Assembly: GCA_964455975.1 (NCBI GenBank)
Contig: CAYVYP010000017.1
Span: 1-24,573 of the forward strand
Source of the DNA: JAETTH01 sp964455975
Lineage (GTDB): Bacteria; Bacillota; Clostridia; TANB77; CAG-508
Length of the DNA: 24,573 nucleotides
Direction: 5' to 3'
Shown: positions 15,381-22,566 of the stretch, piece by piece
Layout of the letters: each line of letters starts with the position of its first letter
How positions within the stretch are numbered: the stretch's first letter is position 1
Translations under genes and position numbers: made by a program
Notes under the pieces: generated by a model
Seen by the model: the letters and a program-made list of their open reading frames with translations, nothing else
The model's database searches: none
Told to the model about the DNA's origin: nothing

Positions 15381-16395
15381 TTACATATCCACTATTTCTA
15401 CTCCTGTATAAAAATGCTTTATAATTTCTTCATATGTAGCATTTTCTTTTGCCATACTATCAGCGCCAGTTTGGCTCATTCCAACTCCATGTCCATATCC
15501 AAAAACATTAAATACTAAATTATCGCCATCAACTTCTATTTGAAAATTTGCAGATTTAAGTCCAAATATTGTTCTTGCTTCTACTCCTGATAAATTTTTA
15601 TTTCCTATTTTTATTGTTTTTACTCTATTAGATTCAGTATATTCTAATATTTTGGCAAAATCTATTTCTTCAAAATTTATTTCAAAATCACTATATTTTT
15701 CTTTCATTTTATTTATAAAGTCTTGCTTTGACATAACTATACTTGAGGCATATTGTGAATAATTTTCTTCACCAGATGTAGTTACCGCTTGTAAATATGG
15801 ATATCCGCTTCCACCCCAAACATTTAATGGTATTTCAGTTGTTCCTCCACTATTTGAATGAAAAAAAGCATTAATTGCTTTTCCATTATATGTTATTATT
15901 TTTCCTTTAGTTGAATTTACACTTGTTTCTATTTTATTCCAATATTCAGCTTGTTTTGATTCTTCCCATTTATTAAGTCTATCTTCTTTACCTATCCATG
16001 CCTGACAGCAACTACTATTATCACAAATACTTGCTTCTCCATGCTTATTTGAATTGTTTTCTATTTTAAAAATAGTATACGTTCTTGCTACAACTGCTTG
16101 AGCTTTTAGTGCTTCTTGTTCAAAATTAGCCGGCATTTCTGCTGAAACAACACCGTAGAAGATATATATCTAAATTCATTTCTTCTATTTGGTTTGTTTT
16201 AGTATGTAATACTTTAATTGTGTTATATTGCTTATAGTCATACTCTTTATTTGTATTTTCATTTACTGTATTTTCTTGGTTATTTTCTTCTTTTAAGGCT
16301 ATAACTTCTTTTTCGTTAAATGATTTTGTGAAAAAAATTGGAATTACAAAACAAATGATAATCAAAAAAAATATTAATGCTATTATCTTTTTCAA
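15381..16395 (-). CDS. spoIID: SpoIID lytic transglycosylase, one +1 shift at CGG
   Basis: SpoIID cleaves septal peptidoglycan glycan strands during engulfment, with SpoIIP and SpoIIM. Conventional reading breaks it into an 89-residue piece (16126-16395) and a 251-residue ORF (15381-16136). The in-frame CGG at 16153-16155 (codon 81) resolves this: skipping the C gives DIYLLGVVSAEMPANFEQEALKAQ across the join, the family's core motif with catalytic Glu 86, and a 337-residue protein. Other marks: N-terminal membrane anchor (about 3-23), AVVARTY, the Cys-Cys of SICDNSSCCQAW, FFHSNSGG, and GYGHGVGMSQTGA near the end. TTG start at 16395 after AAGGAGG. It begins 11 bases after sigF, so it may be read from the spoIIA operon; no sigma E promoter was recognised. 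Confidence 0.93.
16153..16155 (-). other. Predicted +1 shift site: CTA-CGG-T read as Gly (SpoIID)
   Basis: CGG lies 240 bases (80 codons) from the TTG start. Resuming at 16154 reads GGT GTT GTT TCA GCA GAA, the GVVSAE core next to the catalytic Glu, and stays open 258 codons. Confidence 0.7.
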
Positions 16396-16406
16396 TATAT
16401 TCCTCC

Positions 16407-17136
16407 TTAAGAAATTAATTTTATTCTCATAGAATCTAAAATTTTTCTTTCGATTCTAGATACTTGTACTTGAGTAATTCCCAATATTTTAGAAACTTCA
16501 CTTTGTGTTTTTTCTTTATAATATCTTAAAAGTATAATTTGTTTTTCTCTATCATTTAAATCTGTTATCATTTCTTTTAAAGACATTTTATTTGCTATTC
16601 CTTCTGCCTCATCTATATTTGTACTTAATTTATCTATTATACTAACACTATTATCATTTTCAGAATTTGAATTATTATATATAGATTCTACAGGATTCAT
16701 TGAATCTAAACAAAAAGCAATTTCTTCTTTAGATATTTTTAGCTCTTTTGCTATTTTATTTATTGTTATTTCTTCTCCTGTTTTTCTCATATATTCTTTT
16801 TGTAATTCTGCTATTTTTACAACCAACTCTTTTGTACTTCTACTTACTTTTATTATTCCATCATCTCGTATAAATCTTTTTATTTCTCCTAGTATGTATG
16901 GTACTGCATATGTAGAAAGTTTTACTTCAAAAGAAGTATCAAATCTTTTTATTGATTTTATAAAACCAATTACGCCTATTTGGTATAAATCAGAAACTTC
17001 ATAACCTCTTCCACTAAATCTTTTAACTATACTCCATATTAATCCATTATTATTATCTATTAATTCTTGCATTTTTTCTTTATTTCCGATTTTGTGCCAA
17101 AATAATATTTTCTATACTATTTTCATATATTTGCAC
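16407..17136 (-). CDS. sigF: Sporulation sigma factor sigma F, one +1 shift at CGG
   Basis: Forespore-specific sigma factor, held by SpoIIAB until SpoIIAA releases it. The obvious ORF (ATG at 17072) lacks the N-terminus and any RBS. The true start is GTG at 17136, overlapping the end of spoIIAB by 14 bases, with GAGGAG upstream. Codon 17 is CGG (17086-17088); skipping the C gives NIILAQNGNKEKMQELIDNN and joins LIWSIVKRFSGRGYEVSDLY. QNG(D/N)..A matches this point in other sporulation sigma factors. The product is 242 residues: region 2 (FSTYAVPYILGEIKRF-like segment, here LSTYAVPYILGEIKRFIRD), VSRSTKEL, region 3, and region 4 with the SEVSKILGITQVQVSRIERK helix-turn-helix. Confidence 0.93.
17086..17088 (-). 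other. Predicted +1 shift site: AAT-CGG-A read as Gly (SigF)
   Basis: CGG lies 48 bases (16 codons) from the GTG at 17136. Resuming at 17087 reads GGA AAT AAA GAA AAA ATG and stays open to 16407. Unshifted reading stops at TAA two codons later. sigF cannot be a dead gene in a working sporulation operon. Confidence 0.7.
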
Positions 17137-17584
17137 CTTCCATACTCTCCTCTATATTTTCTATTTTTTTTATAGATTTTTTCATTGTAATTTTTGTGCC
17201 AATTCCAACTACAGATTTTATATCTATTTCATCCATAAAACTTTCCATAATAGTAAATCCCATTCCTGACCTTTCTAAATTTGGTTTTGAAGTATATAAA
17301 GGTTGCCTTGCAGCTTCTATATTTTCAATTCCACATCCAGAATCTGATATTTCTATTGTGATTTCATTATTTATAATAATGCACTTTATTTTTATTACTC
17401 CTTCTTGTTCATCATATCCATGAATTATGCTATTTGTAACAGCTTCTGATACTGCTGTTTTTATATCTGCTAGTTCTTCTATAGTTGGATCTAACTGGCT
17501 TGCAAATGCTGCAACACTTATACGTGCAAAAGCTTCATTATTTGACTTGCTTAAAAATTCTAATTTCATTTCATTTTTATACAT
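17123..17584 (-). CDS. spoIIAB: Anti-sigma F factor and serine kinase SpoIIAB
   Basis: Binds sigma F and phosphorylates SpoIIAA, using ATP. The 153-residue protein has the GHKL fold: N box SEAVTNSIIHGY (Glu 47, Asn 51), G1 box DSGCGI (Asp 81), G2 box RSGMGFTIM (about 106-113). The length is close to the family's 140-150. ATG at 17584 after GGAGG. It lies 32 bases after spoIIAA and its last codons overlap the sigF start, the usual translational coupling in this operon. Confidence 0.95.
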   Translation of the reverse strand: MYKNEMKLEFLSKSNNEAFARISVAAFASQLDPTIEELADIKTAVSEAVTNSIIHGYDEQEGVIKIKCIIINNEITIEISDSGCGIENIEAARQPLYTSKPNLERSGMGFTIMESFMDEIDIKSVVGIGTKITMKKSIKKIENIEESMEGANI

Positions 17585-17616
17585 TTTTATCCTCCTTTTT
17601 ATTCAAAAAAACATTT

Positions 17617-17952
17617 TTAATTAGCTATCTTTTCTTCTTGTGAAACTTCTTTAATTTGACATATTTTTGAGATGCCACTCATTTCAAAAATTTTTTTTAC
17701 CGATTTATTTACATTTCTTAATTCTAATATCCCTCCAAGCATATTAACTAATTTATATCTTCCTATTACCATTCCTATTCCTGCACTGTCCATAAAAGTA
17801 ACATTATTAAAATCAAAAATAACTTTTCTTGGAAATAATCTACTAATTTCATAATCTGCTCTCCTTCTTATTTTTTCAGTTGTAAAGTGGTCTATTTCTT
17901 CTGTTAGCTCTAATATCAAAAGCTTGTCCTCGTTTAAATAATTTACATTCAA
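17617..17952 (-). CDS. spoIIAA: Anti-sigma F antagonist SpoIIAA
   Basis: STAS-domain protein that, when dephosphorylated by SpoIIE, captures SpoIIAB and frees sigma F. It is 111 residues. The phosphorylated serine is in FMDSAGIGMVIGRY (Ser 56; DSSGIG is the usual form). The start is TTG at 17952 after AAGGAGGAATAAA; the nearby ATG is out of frame and meets a stop at once. First gene of the spoIIA operon, with an 0A box about 105 bases upstream. Confidence 0.93.
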   Translation of the reverse strand: MNVNYLNEDKLLILELTEEIDHFTTEKIRRRADYEISRLFPRKVIFDFNNVTFMDSAGIGMVIGRYKLVNMLGGILELRNVNKSVKKIFEMSGISKICQIKEVSQEEKIAN

Positions 17953-18054
17953 ATTTATTCCTCCTTTGTATTTATTTTCTTTAAATATTATAGTATTATT
18001 TCCATATTTTTCCTATAGCGAATTTATAGAAGTTTTAGCGATTTATGGGAATAT

Positions 18055-18061
18055 TTCGACA
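18055..18061 (-). promoter_or_regulatory. Spo0A box upstream of spoIIA
   Basis: Minus-strand TGTCGAA, a perfect 0A box about 105 bases before the spoIIAA start. Spo0A-P activates spoIIA in Bacillus and Clostridia, so the context supports function. I could not place a convincing sigma H -35/-10 pair; AGGAAAAAT near 18010 is a possible sigma H -35, and a TATAAT-like box follows. Confidence 0.6.
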
Positions 18062-18078
18062 TTATTTTTCCCATGCAA

Positions 18079-18112
18079 CAAAAAAAGAGTAAACAAAGTT
18101 ACTCTTTTTTTG
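18079..18112 (-). terminator. Terminator of valS
   Basis: Perfect 14-base stem (18079-18092 with 18099-18112) with A/T tails of seven, 8 bases after the valS stop. Confidence 0.8.
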
Positions 18113-18120
18113 TGATTAAT

Positions 18121-20754
18121 TTATATATTATTTAATCTTTCTTCTACATTTTTAAGCATTTGCTTATATTTTTCTAGCTTTTGCTTTTCTTCTTGTATTT
18201 TACTTTCTGGTGCTTTATTTACAAATCCTGGGTTAGAAAGCATTTTTTCTCCTCTTTGTACCTCATTTATTAACTTTTCTTGTTCTGTTTGTAATCTTTT
18301 TTTCTCTTCTTCTATATCTACTAATTCATTAAATGGTATATATACTTCCATTCCATTTGTTAAAATAGATACCGAATTTTCTGGTATATTTTCTTTGTTT
18401 TCTTGTATTATAATTTTATTTGCAAAGCCTAATTTTTTAATAAATTCTTCTGACTCTTCTATCTGCTTTTTATACTCTTTTGTTACAAATATAAGTTCTG
18501 ATTTTCTAGATGGATGAACACTATTTGTAGTTCTTATATTTCTTATTTTTACTATTATTTGCTTAATTTTTTCTAATGTTTCTTCTTCATTATTATAAGA
18601 AATATTAGCCTTTGGAAAATCTGATAACATAAGTTCTTTATTATCTTTCACTATTATACTATTATATATTTTTGTTGTTATAAATGGCATAAATGGATGT
18701 AATAATTTAAGAGATTGTTCTAATATATAGTTTAATGTAGCTTGTGCTGATAATCTTGTTTTATTTTCTTTATCAAATAATCTTGGTTTTACTATTTCTA
18801 TATACCAATCGCAAAATTCATCCCATAAAAATTCATATATTTTTTGAAGTGCTACTCCTAAATCATAATTTTCTATATTTTGTGTTACTTCTTGTATTGT
18901 TTTATTTAATTTATTTAATATCCATTTATCTTCTAAACATAACTCTTCATTTTTAAATTCTAATATTTTTTCTTCATCATCTTTTGTATTCATTATTACA
19001 AACCTTGCTGCATTCCATAACTTGTTTGCAAAAAGTGATGCTTGCTCTAATTTTTCAGGCATATATCTTATATCATTTCCTGGTGAAATTCCTAAAATTA
19101 AAGAAAATCTTAAACTATCTGTTCCATATTTATCTATTATTTCTAGTGGGTCAATTCCATTACCTAATGATTTAGACATTTTTCTGCCTTGACTATCACG
19201 TACTATTCCATGTATAAATACATCTTTAAATGGTGCTTTTCCTATGTGTTCTAGTCCAGAAACTATCATTCTTGATACCCAGAATGTTATAATATCATAT
19301 CCTGTAACTAATGTATTTGTTGGATAGAAAGTTTGTAAATCCTCCGTATTTTCTGGCCAACCTAAAGTTGAAAATGGCCATAATGCTGAACTAAACCATG
19401 TATCTAAAGAATCTTCATCTTGATATAGTTTTGTACTTCCACATTTTTTACATTTTTCTGGTTTTTCTAATGCTACATGAATTTCTCCGCATTTTTCACA
19501 ATAATATGCTGGTATTTGATGTCCCCACCATAATTGTCTTGATATACACCAGTCTTTAATATTTTCCATCCAATGAAAATAATTTTTTTCAAATCTTTCT
19601 GGAATAAATTTAATATTACCATTTTTTACAACCTCTATGGCTGGTTTTGCCAATTCTTCCATTTTTACAAACCATTGCATTGATATATGTGGTTCTATTG
19701 TACTATGACATCTATAACATTTACCAACATTATGTGTATAGTCTTCTATTTTAACTAATGCTCCTATTTTTTCTAACTTTTCTACTATAAGTTTTCTGGC
19801 TTCTAATAAGTCCATTCCTTCATATTCTGGAACTAAATTACCCATTTTAAAATTTTCATCAAAAACTTCTATTATTTCTAACCCATGCTCTATTGCTGCA
19901 TTATAATCATTCATATCATGTGCTGGCGTAAGTTTAACACATCCTGTTCCAAATTCTTTTTCTACAAACCTATCTGCTATAATTGGAATTTCTTTATTCA
20001 TTATAGGTAAAATACAAGTTTTTCCTACTATATCTTTATATCTTTCATCAGATGGATGAACAGCAACTCCTGTATCTCCTAGCATTGTTTCTGGTCTTGT
20101 TGTTGCAACTACTAAATAATCATCAGTACCTTTTATTTGGTATTTTATATGCCACAAATGTGTTGCTTCTTCTTCATATTCAACCTCTGCATCTGATATT
20201 GATGTATTACAATTAGGGCACCAATTTATCATTCTTTTACCTTTATAAATTAGACCTTTATTATATAATTCAATAAAAACTTTTTTAACAGCATCTGATA
20301 AGCCATCATCCATAGTAAATCTTTCTCGTGACCAATCACAAGAACATCCTAATTTTTTTAATTGATTAACAATAGTTCCACCATATAATTCTTTCCATTC
20401 CCATGCTTTTTTTAAGAAACCTTCTCTTCCTAAATCATCTTTAGTTATTCCTTCTTCTTTCATTGCAGACACAATTTTAGCTTCTGTTGCAATGGCAGCA
20501 TGGTCTGTTCCTGGAACCCATAAAGTATTAAACCCTTGCATTCTTTTTGTTCTAATTAAAATATCTTGAATTGTTTCATCTAAAGCATGCCCCATATGAA
20601 GTTTTCCTGTGATATTTGGTGGTGGCATAACTATTGAATAGCTCTTCTTTGATTTATCTCCACTTGGTTTGAAATAATTATTTTCTTCCCACCTTGTATA
20701 AATTTCTTCTTCAAAGTCTTTTGGATTAAACTTATCATTTAAATTTTCTTTCAT
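18121..20754 (-). CDS. valS: Valyl-tRNA synthetase
   Basis: Class I synthetase charging tRNA-Val. The 877-residue protein starts MKENLNDKF at 20754 after AAAGGTGAAG. The frame is open 47 codons further upstream, but that part runs through a palindromic repeat and is not conserved. Motifs: PPPNITGKLHMGHAL (HIGH-type HMGH), editing domain TTRPETMLGDTGVAVHP, GCSCDWSRERFTMD, zinc cysteines at CPNC, CYRCHS and CEKCG, KMSKSLGNGIDP (KMSKS), anticodon-binding domain and the C-terminal coiled-coil arm (about 810-877) of ValRS. Monocistronic, under T-box control, with terminator at 18079-18112. No in-frame CGG, although out-of-frame CGG occurs (AAT TCG GTA, AAT ACG GAG, TGC GGA). Confidence 0.97.
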   Translation of the reverse strand: MKENLNDKFNPKDFEEEIYTRWEENNYFKPSGDKSKKSYSIVMPPPNITGKLHMGHALDETIQDILIRTKRMQGFNTLWVPGTDHAAIATEAKIVSAMKEEGITKDDLGREGFLKKAWEWKELYGGTIVNQLKKLGCSCDWSRERFTMDDGLSDAVKKVFIELYNKGLIYKGKRMINWCPNCNTSISDAEVEYEEEATHLWHIKYQIKGTDDYLVVATTRPETMLGDTGVAVHPSDERYKDIVGKTCILPIMNKEIPIIADRFVEKEFGTGCVKLTPAHDMNDYNAAIEHGLEIIEVFDENFKMGNLVPEYEGMDLLEARKLIVEKLEKIGALVKIEDYTHNVGKCYRCHSTIEPHISMQWFVKMEELAKPAIEVVKNGNIKFIPERFEKNYFHWMENIKDWCISRQLWWGHQIPAYYCEKCGEIHVALEKPEKCKKCGSTKLYQDEDSLDTWFSSALWPFSTLGWPENTEDLQTFYPTNTLVTGYDIITFWVSRMIVSGLEHIGKAPFKDVFIHGIVRDSQGRKMSKSLGNGIDPLEIIDKYGTDSLRFSLILGISPGNDIRYMPEKLEQASLFANKLWNAARFVIMNTKDDEEKILEFKNEELCLEDKWILNKLNKTIQEVTQNIENYDLGVALQKIYEFLWDEFCDWYIEIVKPRLFDKENKTRLSAQATLNYILEQSLKLLHPFMPFITTKIYNSIIVKDNKELMLSDFPKANISYNNEEETLEKIKQIIVKIRNIRTTNSVHPSRKSELIFVTKEYKKQIEESEEFIKKLGFANKIIIQENKENIPENSVSILTNGMEVYIPFNELVDIEEEKKRLQTEQEKLINEVQRGEKMLSNPGFVNKAPESKIQEEKQKLEKYKQMLKNVEERLNNI

Positions 20755-20812
20755 AATCTTCACCTTTCTTTTATTATATTTTTTTATTTTTATAATATTT
20801 TCGTTCTTTTCC

Positions 20813-20882
20813 GCCCAATCTCGTCGGTCACCTATTTTTTTACTGCCGTTGCTGTAAAAATAATAGGCTCCCTGCGTTGGGC
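20813..20882. repeat. 70-bp GC-richer palindromic element between T-box and valS
   Basis: Bounded by GCCCAA (20813-20818) and TTGGGC (20877-20882), with an inner AT-rich stem (20831-20843 with 20855-20867) and a loop CTGCCGTTGCTG-like. Its base composition stands out from the surroundings. Nested palindromes of this kind look like REP or small MITE-type dispersed repeats; copy number in the genome cannot be seen here. It lies in the untranslated leader after the T-box terminator and before the RBS. Confidence 0.65.
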
Positions 20883-20934
20883 TAGTTTTAGGCAAACTAT
20901 ATATTTATCAAAATTTTCAACATATAATAAGCGC

Positions 20935-20962
20935 AAAAAACTCGCCCTATAATAAGGGCGAG
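20935..20962 (-). terminator. T-box terminator
   Basis: CTCGCCCT (20941-20948) pairs with AGGGCGAG (20955-20962), then a T-run on the minus strand. It competes with the antiterminator that uses the T-box sequence. Confidence 0.93.
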
Positions 20963-21178
20963 TAATAATTCTCACGGTACCACCTTAATTTAATTAAGTA
21001 AAACTTAATTATCTTAATTACTTTATAACGTAAGTTACACGAATATATTTACTACTATTTCAATATATCAACTCAAAAGCTACTTTTAGTTTATCTTATT
21101 TTAAGAAGCTTACAGCGAATCACTTCTATTCTCTAAAAAACAGTTTTAAACTTACTTCCTCTTTTTCCTTGTTTTTAG
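20935..21178 (-). promoter_or_regulatory. valS: T-box riboswitch of valS
   Basis: Minus-strand leader with the T-box sequence AAGGTGGTACCGTGAGA (20970-20986), a stem I with AGAGA and GCTGTAAGCTTC blocks, and a candidate specifier GTA (21081-21083, Val) in a TAAAAGTAGC bulge opposite AAGTA. It ends in an intrinsic terminator (ACTCGCCC/GGGCGAGT, 20941-20962, then six T). Uncharged tRNA-Val should stabilise the antiterminator and let valS be read. The specifier agrees with the gene downstream. Confidence 0.95.
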
Positions 21179-21189
21179 CTATGCATATA

Positions 21190-21218
21190 ATATTAACATA
21201 AAGTTTTAAAAATATCAA
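21190..21218 (-). promoter_or_regulatory. Promoter of the T-box/valS unit
   Basis: Minus-strand TTGATA (21213-21218), 17-base spacer, TAATAT (21190-21195), just ahead of stem I. The -35 lies inside the terminator hairpin of the upstream permease gene. Confidence 0.65.
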
Positions 21219-21249
21219 TATTTATTTCAAATAAATACAGATTGATATT
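21208..21249 (-). terminator. Terminator of the permease gene
   Basis: AATATCAAT (21211-21219) pairs with ATTGATATT (21241-21249), with an inner stem ATTTATT/AATAAAT, followed on the minus strand by five T. It overlaps the -35 box of the valS promoter. Confidence 0.6.
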
Positions 21250-21251
21250 AC

Positions 21252-22487
21252 TTAAGTTTTTCTATCACAAGAATTACTTTCTATATCAAATATCAGTTTT
21301 GAATATATTGGTACGCATACAGCTGTAAATAATAAAAGTAATTTAAACGCTATAATATTATTTATAAATCCAACACCCATCATTAAAGTAAAACCTATAA
21401 TTCTACTTATATCCATAAAAAATCCACTAAGTATTATATGTTCAACATTCCATTGTTCTATATTACATTCTTTAATTAAATCACCTTTTTTAGTATTGTA
21501 AATAGCATCAAGTATACAAACACTGACAGTATAAGTAAAATTATATATAATTAAAGTGCTTCTAGATATATTAAGTAATACTCCAATTATTCCAATAAGT
21601 ATTAACAAAGAACAAATAACTAATATCTTTTTAGAATTATTCTTATTATAATATTTTTTGTATAAATATATAGATGCAATAGCACATGTTGAAAATATTG
21701 TTGTTAATATTCCTAAATTTAATGATGTTTTAAATGTCATTATAGTAATAACTATTACAAGAGTCTTCATTATATCTTGTATAATTCCAAATATCAAACT
21801 TGCTTGATAATATTTTTTTATTTTTGATATTTTATTTTTTTTCAATTCAATTAGGTATTTTTTAATATCATATTTTTTAACATCGTTATTACTATTAAAT
21901 TCTTTATAATTTATTTTTAAAGAAATAATTATTTGTATTATAGATAATATAAACACATAAATAGCTATCTTTGTAAAAGAATATAATTCAATTGAAGATC
22001 CTAAAATAATTGGTGCTACTATTTTTACTACAGTTCCTAATATTTTTTTAATTGACATATAATCTTTTCTATTATCATTATTTGTTACATCAATATAAAT
22101 TAATTCATGAACTGACCAATATAATGTTTCTGATATTCCACAAAAAATAGCTACAATTATAAAGTCTGTTGCTAATTTATCTCCTAATATTACAATAAAT
22201 AATATAAATATTGCTCTTATAATAATTCCTAAAGAAAGTATTTTAGTTCTTATTTTTGGTTTGTTTTTTACTAACTTTCCCATTACCATATTTCCAATAG
22301 CAGTAAGAATATAAACTATTATATAATATAAAGATATCTGTATTATATTTTCATTTGTAATCTTTAAAAAATATGCTATTAAAAATGTTTCTGCAAATAA
22401 TGCTGTTATATTATATATTAAATCACTTGCTATTAAATATTTTGCACTTTTATTTAATTTTTTATTTTCATCTTTTATTTTTTTCAT
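21252..22487 (-). CDS. MFS-like integral membrane transporter
   Basis: A 411-residue protein with about 11-12 hydrophobic helices, a central charged loop (about 195-225) splitting it into two six-helix halves, and GNMVMGKLVKNKPKIRTK in the loop between helices 2 and 3, in the position of the MFS motif A. Resembles YqgE-type permeases of Firmicutes; the substrate is unknown. ATG at 22487 follows TTAGGAG. It stands alone between the hairpin at 22519-22556 and the terminator at 21208-21249. Confidence 0.7.
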   Translation of the reverse strand: MKKIKDENKKLNKSAKYLIASDLIYNITALFAETFLIAYFLKITNENIIQISLYYIIVYILTAIGNMVMGKLVKNKPKIRTKILSLGIIIRAIFILFIVILGDKLATDFIIVAIFCGISETLYWSVHELIYIDVTNNDNRKDYMSIKKILGTVVKIVAPIILGSSIELYSFTKIAIYVFILSIIQIIISLKINYKEFNSNNDVKKYDIKKYLIELKKNKISKIKKYYQASLIFGIIQDIMKTLVIVITIMTFKTSLNLGILTTIFSTCAIASIYLYKKYYNKNNSKKILVICSLLILIGIIGVLLNISRSTLIIYNFTYTVSVCILDAIYNTKKGDLIKECNIEQWNVEHIILSGFFMDISRIIGFTLMMGVGFINNIIAFKLLLLFTAVCVPIYSKLIFDIESNSCDRKT

Positions 22488-22518
22488 TATTTTCTCCTAA
22501 TTGTTATCAGTTTTATAT

Positions 22519-22556
22519 CGAAAAGGAGGTATAAAATATTTTATACCTCCTTTTCG
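22519..22556 (-). terminator. Perfect 19-bp palindrome after rny
   Basis: 22519-22537 and 22538-22556 are exact reverse complements with no spacer; the stem contains GGAGG and its complement. It lies 10 bases after the rny stop and 31 bases before the permease start. It probably ends or protects the rny mRNA; the permease has its own RBS outside it. Confidence 0.6.
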
Positions 22557-22566
22557 TAATTAATTC

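Noticed and set aside
204..17136. Seven broken genes as pseudogenes or homopolymer sequencing errors
   Set aside because: All breaks are one-base and of one kind (extra C before a GGN Gly codon, in frame, on the coding strand), none is in a homopolymer run, and no other type of break occurs. Decay or error would be mixed in type and frame. Raw reads are still needed to be certain.
20752..20895. 47-codon N-terminal extension of valS
   Set aside because: It runs through a palindromic repeat, is not ValRS-like, and a good RBS precedes the internal ATG at 20754.
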